From assembly GCA_955652705.1 (NCBI GenBank), contig CATPBK010000033.1, positions 1-59,038 of the forward strand: 59,038 bases of DNA. Reading direction: 5' to 3'. Source of the DNA: Candidatus Dormiibacterota bacterium. Lineage in GTDB: Bacteria; Chloroflexota; Dormibacteria; Dormibacterales; Dormibacteraceae. Both the position numbers and the translations under genes were made by a program. Position 1 is the stretch's first letter, and each line of letters begins with the position of its first letter. The notes below the pieces were generated by a model that worked only from the letters and a program-made list of their open reading frames with translations, did not search any database and had not been told where the DNA came from. Shown piece after piece: positions 53,610-59,038 of the stretch.

Positions 53610-54428
53610 GTGGACCAGCCGGCTCGGGGCCTGCCGATCGACGGCCACGTCCACACCGAGTGGTCCTGGGACGCTGCCCGGGGATCGATGGAGGGGACCT
53701 GCCGGAAGGCGATGGAGCTCGGCCTACCGGCGCTCGCCTTCACCGAGCACGCCGACTTCGTGACCATCCACGACGGGCAGCACGCCCTCGATGTCTCGGG
53801 CTACCTGGAGGCGGTGGAGCGCTGCCGCGCCGGCTTCCCCGACCTGCGGATCCTGACCGGCGTCGAGCTCGGCGAGCCCCACTGGTTTCCGGAAGCCGCC
53901 GCTGAAGTGCTGGCGGCCGGACCGCTCCAGCGCGTCCTTGGCTCCGTCCACTGCATCGAGGTCGACGGCCGTGCGGTTGACATGAGCACGCACGGCCTGC
54001 TCACGCCAGAGGCGGCCGCTGCGCTGATGCGCGCGTACCTCATGGAAACGCTTGCCATGCTCGAGAGCGAGCCCGCGTTCGAAGTGCTCGCGCACCTCGA
54101 CTACCCGAAGCGGTATTGGCCGCACGGCGAGCTGCCCTTCTTCGAGAGCGACTTCGAGGAGGAGTACCGCGACGTCCTCCATGCGGCAGCCCGGCGCGGC
54201 TGCGTCCTGGAGGTGAACACGACGCGCGGCATCGAGCCGCAGCGCGGGCTTTGTCCCGGGCTGACCGTGCTGCGCTGGTGGTGGGAGGCGGGGGGCAAGG
54301 CGGTCGCATTCGGGAGCGACACCCACGAGCCCGCCCGGCTGGCCGGCGGGTTCGAGGTGGCGGCGCAGGTCGTCGAGGCGGCCGGCTTCCGGCCCTCGCC
54401 GGATCCCACCGCCTACTGGCTGCGCTGA
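53610..54428 (+). CDS. PHP-domain phosphatase (histidinol-phosphatase-like)
   Basis: 272 residues. Metal ligands are visible: 'DGHVHTEWSWDA' (His13, His15), 'FTEHADF', 'GVELGE', 'VLGSVHCIE', 'VLAHLDYPKRY' and 'FGSDTHEP'. The set matches PHP-family histidinol phosphatases (HisK type), which remove phosphate from L-histidinol phosphate; other phosphoesters are possible because no his genes are nearby. GTG start, 5 bases after the gatB stop, so co-transcribed. Confidence 0.85.
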   Translation: MDQPARGLPIDGHVHTEWSWDAARGSMEGTCRKAMELGLPALAFTEHADFVTIHDGQHALDVSGYLEAVERCRAGFPDLRILTGVELGEPHWFPEAAAEVLAAGPLQRVLGSVHCIEVDGRAVDMSTHGLLTPEAAAALMRAYLMETLAMLESEPAFEVLAHLDYPKRYWPHGELPFFESDFEEEYRDVLHAAARRGCVLEVNTTRGIEPQRGLCPGLTVLRWWWEAGGKAVAFGSDTHEPARLAGGFEVAAQVVEAAGFRPSPDPTAYWLR

Positions 54429-54441
54429 AGCGCAACTCGGA

Positions 54442-55698
54442 ATGCCTGACGCCGACCTGACCCTGCGGACCGGGAACCCGGCCCACGGCGGCTCGGTAGT
54501 AGCCCGTGACGACGGCCGCGTCGTCCTGGTTCACTACGCGCTGCCGGGCGAAACAGTCGAAGCGCGCCCGCGCGGCAAGCGCGGAGGCGTCGCCTGGGCC
54601 ACTGCCGAACGCGTCCTCGAAGCGTCTCCAGACCGGGTCGCCGCGCCCTGCCCTCACTTCGGCCAGTGCGGGGGCTGCCAGTGGCAGCACGCCCGCTACG
54701 AAACCCAGCTGGAGCTGAAACGAAAGGTGGTCGAAGACCAATGGGTGCGAGCGGGGCTGCGCTTTCCGCCCGAAGCGCCGGTGCTCGGAATGGCAGACCC
54801 ATGGCGGTACCGGATCCGGGGCGAGTTCGAGGCGATCTACCCCCCGGGCGGCGGCTTTGAGCTCGGTTTCCACCGGCTCCGTTCGCATTCGGTGCTGCCG
54901 ATCCGGACCTGCCCTCTCCACGACCTCAGGATCGAGCGCGCGCTGGGCGCCTTCCGGCAGGCGGTGCCGGAGCTCCGCATCCGGGGCCTCAAGCACGTCG
55001 AGCTGACCGTCGAGCCGGCCGGCCAGGGGCTCCTCTGGCGGGCGGCTCTCGAGGGCCGCCCGGCCGCAGCGCCGGGGGAGCTGACGGCGCGCGTCGCCGA
55101 GCTCCTGCCAGACCTGGTGGTGCTCGACGACTCGCTTGATTTCGAGTTCTGGGGCCTCCGCTTCCGCGTCCGCAGCGACACGTTCATCCAGGCCAACTAT
55201 CGCCAGATGCAGGTGCTCTACGAGACCGCGCTCGACCAGCTGGCGCCAACTTCAGCGGACGCGGTCCTCGACCTCTACGCGGGCATCGGGACCATCAGCC
55301 TGGCCATAGCCCGCCGCGCCGGATCGGTGACCGCGATCGAGGAAAACCCCCAGGCGGTCGCGCTCGGCCGGCTGGCGGCGCGGATCAACGGCATGACCAA
55401 CGTGGAGTTCCGGACCGGCAGGGTCGAGACCGTCTTGCGGGAGGTCCGGCTCGGCGCGCACCAGGTCGCGCTGCTCGACCCACCCCGAGCCGGCCTGGAA
55501 CAGGCGGCGGTGGCGGAGCTGCTTCGGCTCGGGCCGCACCGGATCGTCTACGTGTCGTGCGAGCCCTCCACGCAGGCCCGCGACGTGGCCGCGCTCGTCC
55601 GCGGTGGCTACCGCGTGAGAAGGGCGGCTATCGTGGATATGTTCCCGCAGACGTACCACATCGAGTCCGTGGTGCTGCTCGAGCGGACCGGTGCCTGA
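54442..55698 (+). CDS. TrmA/RumA-type RNA (uracil-5) methyltransferase
   Basis: 418 residues. An N-terminal TRAM-like domain precedes an iron-sulfur cluster motif with Cys70, Cys76, Cys79 and Cys157, the SAM-binding 'VLDLYAGIGTISLAIA', the Pro-rich 'LLDPPRAGLEQ', the catalytic Cys373 in 'YVSCEPSTQARD' and Glu408 in 'QTYHIESV'. It methylates U to m5U in tRNA or 23S rRNA; which one cannot be read here. It follows the PHP gene in the same direction. Confidence 0.93.
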   Translation: MPDADLTLRTGNPAHGGSVVARDDGRVVLVHYALPGETVEARPRGKRGGVAWATAERVLEASPDRVAAPCPHFGQCGGCQWQHARYETQLELKRKVVEDQWVRAGLRFPPEAPVLGMADPWRYRIRGEFEAIYPPGGGFELGFHRLRSHSVLPIRTCPLHDLRIERALGAFRQAVPELRIRGLKHVELTVEPAGQGLLWRAALEGRPAAAPGELTARVAELLPDLVVLDDSLDFEFWGLRFRVRSDTFIQANYRQMQVLYETALDQLAPTSADAVLDLYAGIGTISLAIARRAGSVTAIEENPQAVALGRLAARINGMTNVEFRTGRVETVLREVRLGAHQVALLDPPRAGLEQAAVAELLRLGPHRIVYVSCEPSTQARDVAALVRGGYRVRRAAIVDMFPQTYHIESVVLLERTGA

Positions 55699-55714
55699 CG
55701 AAGGGGGTTAAGAA

Positions 55715-55981
55715 GTGATCGTTGTGTTCCGCACCAGCGGCAACGACTGGGACAAGTTCGTCGACGTCGTGCGCCACCACAAGCAGGACATCAATCAGGC
55801 GGGCGCAAAGCACGTGTGGGTGCACCGCAACCGCAAGCACCCGGACGAATGGATGATGGTCCAGGGCTGGCCCGACAAGGCCACGTTCGACAGGTTCGCC
55901 GAGGGCAAGGGCAAAGAGCTCGACCGGGAGGCGGGCGTAAAGTGGAGCGACGTCTCAACCTGGGAAGAGGTCGAGGTCTAG
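55715..55981 (+). CDS. Small hypothetical protein (alpha-beta barrel-like)
   Basis: 88 residues starting at GTG 55715, with GAAGGGG about 15 bases upstream. The alternation of strand 'VVFRTSG', helix 'WDKFVDVVRHHKQDINQAG', strand 'HVWVHRN', 'MVQGWPDKATFDRFAEGKG' and end strand resembles one ABM/Dabb half. No family is certain. It is 17 bases behind the RNA methyltransferase. Confidence 0.6.
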   Translation: MIVVFRTSGNDWDKFVDVVRHHKQDINQAGAKHVWVHRNRKHPDEWMMVQGWPDKATFDRFAEGKGKELDREAGVKWSDVSTWEEVEV

Positions 55982-56003
55982 GGCCTCGGCCCAGAGATCG
56001 GCG

Positions 56004-56059
56004 CATCCGCCGGCGAATGGGCCCTTGCGACCCGAATTTAGCCCCCATCCGCCGGCGGA
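56004..56059. repeat. Short direct repeat with palindrome between convergent genes
   Basis: CATCCGCCGGCG occurs at 56004-56015 and again at 56046-56057. The second copy is part of a perfect palindrome TCCGCCGGCGGA (56048-56059). It lies between the stop codons of two convergent genes and may help end transcription on both strands. Confidence 0.45.
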
Positions 56060-56080
56060 CGGGCGTTTCAACGAGCGACT

Positions 56081-56680
56081 TCAGTCCTGAATTCTGAACT
56101 GGACGCGGCTCACCCAGGCCGAGTTCGGGCCTGCCAGTTCCCGCCGGATCCGGTTGTGCTCCTCGTCCTGGTCGTAGCGGTGGTAGGCCTCGATCGAGTC
56201 GAAATCGGCAACCACGGCCAGGTCGGCGTTCCCCTCACGGAGCCCGAGGTCAGGCTCGACCTGGATCCAGTCCATCCCGTCGACCCGGAGAGCACGGAGC
56301 GCGGCGGCCAGCTCCGCGATCGTCGCCGGGGCGGCCTCCGGCCTGGCGCCGATCAGCGTCACGTTGCGGACCGAGCCGGACGGCCGCTCCTCCGGCATCT
56401 CGAACTGGACCCGGTGGCCCACCAGCACGATCGGCTGCGCATGCTCCCGCCGGATCCGGTTGTGTTCAGCGTCCTCGTCATAGCGCCGCCAGGCCTCGGC
56501 GTCGTTGAAGTCGGCCACGATCGCGTAGCTATCGTTGCCGGCTCGCAGCTCGAGATCAGGGCCGGCCAGCAGACTTTGCATGCCCTCGACGCGGAGCCCC
56601 AGCAGAGCCTCGCGCCAGGCGGCTACAGCCTCCGGCCGGGCGCCCGGCTTGAGCTTCGCCGTGTAAAGGTGCCGGATCAT
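56081..56680 (-). CDS. Two-domain Dabb (stress-responsive alpha-beta barrel) protein
   Basis: 199 residues made of two homologous halves (about 1-98 and 105-199). Each has 'LRV-GM' and 'AIVADFNDAEAWRRYDEDAEHNRIRREH' / 'AVVADFDSIEAYHRYDQDEEHNRIRREL'. This is the Dabb pattern, a ferredoxin-like barrel that often binds hydrophobic ligands. The ATG overlaps the aminotransferase stop by four bases, so the two are coupled. Confidence 0.82.
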   Translation of the reverse strand: MIRHLYTAKLKPGARPEAVAAWREALLGLRVEGMQSLLAGPDLELRAGNDSYAIVADFNDAEAWRRYDEDAEHNRIRREHAQPIVLVGHRVQFEMPEERPSGSVRNVTLIGARPEAAPATIAELAAALRALRVDGMDWIQVEPDLGLREGNADLAVVADFDSIEAYHRYDQDEEHNRIRRELAGPNSAWVSRVQFRIQD

Positions 56681-57840
56681 CGTCCGGCCTTGATCCTGAC
56701 AGCTTCGGCAAGCCGGGCGACGCCCTCCCGAAGGTCCACGTCCGAGCTGGCCAGGCTGATCCGTACCTCCCCGGCGGCCACCTCGCCGAACGCGGTGCCC
56801 GGCGCTATCGAGAGGCCCCGCTCGCGGACGAGCCAGAGTGCCAGGTCGCGCGAGTTCATACCGGCGGCAGAGACGTCGGCCATGCAGTAGAAAGCGCCGT
56901 GCGGCACGCTGACGAGCATCTCCGCCTCGGCCAGGAGATCGACGGTCAGGTCGCGGCGGTGCCGGTATGCGGCCACCATCTCGGCGACGCAGTCCTGGGG
57001 TCCGTCGAGCGCCGCTTCGGCCGCTTTCTGAGCGATGGTGTTGGGCCCGGACGTGTTTGACTCCAGGACCTTCGTGATGGAGTCGATAGCCGCTTCCGAG
57101 CCGACCGCGTAGCCAAGCCGCCAGCCGGTCATCGCATAGGTCTTGGAGAACGTGTAGATGCTGATGACGCGGCCGTCGCGCAGGAAGCTGGCCGGCGCCA
57201 CGTGCTCGCCGTCGAGCACGACCTGGTCGTAGCACTCGTCGCTGACGAGCCAGAGGTCATGGCGCACGGCGAAGTCGGCGAGTGCCTCCATGACATTTCG
57301 CGGGAAGACGGCGCCCGTCGGGTTGGCGGGACTGTTGATGAGGAGGACTCGCGTGCGCGGAGTCACCAGCGCCTGCAGCCGCTCCATGTCGGGCAGGAAG
57401 CCGGCGGCTGCCTCGAGTGGGTAGAAGACGGCGCGGGCCCCGAGCCAGGGCGGCATCATCCGGTAGTTGGGCCAGCCTGGGTCCGGCAGGAGGACCTCGT
57501 CGCCGGGCGCCAGCGTGGCCGCGAGTGCCGCGGCGAGCGCGCCCACCCCGCCGACGGCGCAGGCGATCTGCGACGGGCTCACCGAGTAGCCGTTGACGCG
57601 CCCGATCTTGGCAGCGATCCGCTCGCGGAGCGAGAGCAGGCCCTGAGTGTGCGTGTAGAACGTCCAGCCCTCGTCGATGGCTCGCTTGGCGGCCTCGCCG
57701 ATGTGGTCCGGGGTCCGGAAGTCGGGCTGGCCGACGTCCAGGCGGACCGTGCCAGGGGTCGCAATCGCGATGTTCGAGATCTCCCGGATGCCCGAGTGGA
57801 GCATCTCGGCCGGGCCCGCGGACAGCGGGGGGAGGCCCAC
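56677..57840 (-). CDS. Class I/II PLP-dependent aminotransferase
   Basis: 387 residues from GTG 57840. 'LDVGQPDFRTPDHIGEAA', 'YTHTQGLLSLRERIA', 'NSPANPTGAVFPRN', 'VSDECYDQVV' and the PLP-binding Lys in 'TFSKTYAMTGWRLGYAVG' are all present. Aspartate- or alanine/aromatic-type activity is likely; substrate not resolved. The open frame begins at 57960, inside the divergent dehydrogenase gene, but those residues are unlike the family. ATG 57804 is another possible start. Confidence 0.9.
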   Translation of the reverse strand: MGLPPLSAGPAEMLHSGIREISNIAIATPGTVRLDVGQPDFRTPDHIGEAAKRAIDEGWTFYTHTQGLLSLRERIAAKIGRVNGYSVSPSQIACAVGGVGALAAALAATLAPGDEVLLPDPGWPNYRMMPPWLGARAVFYPLEAAAGFLPDMERLQALVTPRTRVLLINSPANPTGAVFPRNVMEALADFAVRHDLWLVSDECYDQVVLDGEHVAPASFLRDGRVISIYTFSKTYAMTGWRLGYAVGSEAAIDSITKVLESNTSGPNTIAQKAAEAALDGPQDCVAEMVAAYRHRRDLTVDLLAEAEMLVSVPHGAFYCMADVSAAGMNSRDLALWLVRERGLSIAPGTAFGEVAAGEVRISLASSDVDLREGVARLAEAVRIKAGR

Positions 57841-57877
57841 CCAGCCATGGTAGGGGAGAGAGAATGGCGAGAAGAAA

Positions 57878-58855
57878 GTGAAGGCGCTGGTCTGGCTGGG
57901 ACCGGAGCGGATGGAAGTTCGCGACGTGGACGAGCCGCGGGCGGGTCCTGGCGAGGTCATCGTGAAGACCGAGGCGGCCGGGATCTGCGGCTCCGAGGTG
58001 GAGGGTTACCTCGGTCGGATGGCCAATCGCAAGCCACCTCTGGTAATGGGGCACGAGTACGCCGGCGAGGTGAGCGAAGTCGGCGAGCGAGTGGACCCCG
58101 CCTGGCGAGGACGCCGGGTAGCCGTGAACCCGATAGTGGGCTGCGGCCACTGCCGCTACTGCACCGCCGGTGACCGCAACCTCTGCCCGGACCGCCATCT
58201 GGTCGGGATCGGTGTCCCAGGTGGGTTTGCGGTGGCGAGCGTGGTTCCGGAGCGATGCCTCTTCGCGCTTCCGGACGGGATGGACGCTCGGTTGGGCGCT
58301 CTCGTCGAGCCGCTCGCCAATGGCGTCCATGCGATGCGGCAGTTGACCGGGAATCCGGGGCGGGTCGCGGTGATCGGGGCCGGCACCATCGGTCTGGCCT
58401 GCGTTCAAGCAGCGCTCCTGAACGGCGTCGAGGTGGTGACAGTGGTCGAGCGCCATCCCAAACGCCGGGAGCAGGCTCTGGGCCTCGGTGCTCACGAAGC
58501 CTTCGAGGACCTGTCCGCCGTCAAGCCGGGCCAGAACGTGGTGGTCGACGCGGTGGGCGCCGAGGCCACGCGGAGGGGGGCCGTCGAGCTGCTGGGCCCG
58601 GCGGGGACCGCGGTTTTCATCGGCCTTCACGACGACGAGAGCGCCCTGCCCTGGCATCAGGTCATCCGGGCCAACCTCCGCGTGCAGGGCACCTTCGGCT
58701 ACGCCGATCGCGATTTCCAGCAGGCCCTGGACTGGCTGGCCGCCGGCAAGGCCGCGCTGCCGTTGAGCCCGATCCGGCCGCTCACAGACGGACCCACGGC
58801 CTTCAGCACGCTCGCGCGCGGGCCGGTCGACGAGATCAAAGTCTTTCTTGGCTGA
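57878..58855 (+). CDS. Zinc-dependent alcohol dehydrogenase (MDR family)
   Basis: 325 residues. Catalytic zinc ligands Cys37 ('AGICGSE') and His59-Glu60 ('MGHEYAG'), structural-zinc cysteines 89, 92, 95 and 103 ('CGHCRYCTAGDRNLC'), and a Rossmann 'VAVIGAGTIGLACVQAA' are present. It resembles sorbitol/threonine/galactitol-type dehydrogenases that oxidise secondary alcohols with NAD. GTG start after an AGAAG site; divergent from the aminotransferase with 37 bases between. Its end overlaps the SDR start. Confidence 0.9.
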   Translation: MKALVWLGPERMEVRDVDEPRAGPGEVIVKTEAAGICGSEVEGYLGRMANRKPPLVMGHEYAGEVSEVGERVDPAWRGRRVAVNPIVGCGHCRYCTAGDRNLCPDRHLVGIGVPGGFAVASVVPERCLFALPDGMDARLGALVEPLANGVHAMRQLTGNPGRVAVIGAGTIGLACVQAALLNGVEVVTVVERHPKRREQALGLGAHEAFEDLSAVKPGQNVVVDAVGAEATRRGAVELLGPAGTAVFIGLHDDESALPWHQVIRANLRVQGTFGYADRDFQQALDWLAAGKAALPLSPIRPLTDGPTAFSTLARGPVDEIKVFLG

Positions 58856-59038
58856 TTTTTTGGCTGACCTGGGCGGGAAGGTCGCCGTCTGCACCGGCGG
58901 CTCCTCTGGGATCGGCGCCGCCATCGCCGACCGGCTCGAGGCGGCCGGGGCGACCGTCCACCGCGTCAGCCGGCGCGGGCCGATCGCGCTGGACGTCACC
59001 GACCGGGCGGCCGTCGACCAGTTCGTACAGGGCCTCGA
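58848..59038 (+). CDS. Short-chain dehydrogenase/reductase, cut by the window end
   Basis: The N-terminal 63 residues are visible. The NAD(P)-binding glycine motif 'TGGSSGIGAAIADRLE' and a following 'LDVTD' identify the SDR family. Start TTG 58848 overlaps the alcohol dehydrogenase stop by 8 bases; TTG 58860 is an alternative, and both sit in a duplicated TTGGCTGA. Probably co-translated with the dehydrogenase in a sugar or polyol pathway (inference). Confidence 0.85.
   Translation, partial: MADFLADLGGKVAVCTGGSSGIGAAIADRLEAAGATVHRVSRRGPIALDVTDRAAVDQFVQGL

Overview
The window is a GC-rich (visibly about 65-70% in the core parts) bacterial chromosome segment. Gene families, frequent GTG/TTG starts, actinobacterial-style MoxR/RDD/SpoIIM and ligA-gatCAB neighbourhoods, F420/LLM-type oxidoreductases and many apparently leaderless genes suggest a soil-type member of the Terrabacteria: Actinomycetota, Chloroflexota or Dormibacterota-like. 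The sequence alone does not fix the phylum.

Layout. 0.2-5.5 kb: an ABM-like protein, then a large ATPase/LuxR regulator and an alpha/beta hydrolase lying between a 5' fragment of tRNA-Thr and the intact tRNA-Thr. 5.7-11.1 kb: a DUF3048 lipoprotein-like gene, a strong terminator, and a tightly coupled five-gene operon (ABC exporter pair, membrane SRPBCC protein, crotonase-family enzyme, agmatinase). 11.1-18.5 kb: DUF2277 and RDD genes, a divergent SpoIIM/DUF95 gene, and a co-oriented MoxR-DUF58 cluster headed by a pterin-4a-carbinolamine dehydratase. 18.6-18.75 kb: tRNA-Val and tRNA-Glu.

18.7-25 kb is accessory DNA. Partial copies of the 3' end of tRNA-Glu recur along it and separate small one- or two-gene units: a FAD oxidase, a cupin, a frameshifted hydrolase, a second hydrolase, two VapBC-like toxin-antitoxin modules and then a haloalkane-dehalogenase-like gene. 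No integrase is present in the window. This is the most unusual part. It reads as a stack of integrations, or a cassette-like array, at tRNA-Glu. Three units begin with a palindrome overlapping a -10 box directly after the tRNA fragment.

25-43.3 kb: regulators and redox genes (LLM oxidoreductase, TetR, PEP-utilising phosphotransferase-like protein, LuxR, SnoaL-like, BTAD regulator), a rhodanese / ABM / sulfite-oxidase-type molybdoenzyme operon, GNAT, epimerase and catalase-like genes, a 1144-residue secreted repeat protein, a LigB-type dioxygenase-like protein and a winged-helix protein. 43.4-59 kb is mostly housekeeping: tRNA-Lys, arsenate reductase, a response regulator, a degenerate GAF-cyclase, pcrA, ligA, gatC-gatA-gatB, a PHP phosphatase, a TrmA/RumA RNA methyltransferase, small barrel proteins, an aminotransferase, a zinc alcohol dehydrogenase and the start of an SDR gene cut by the window end.
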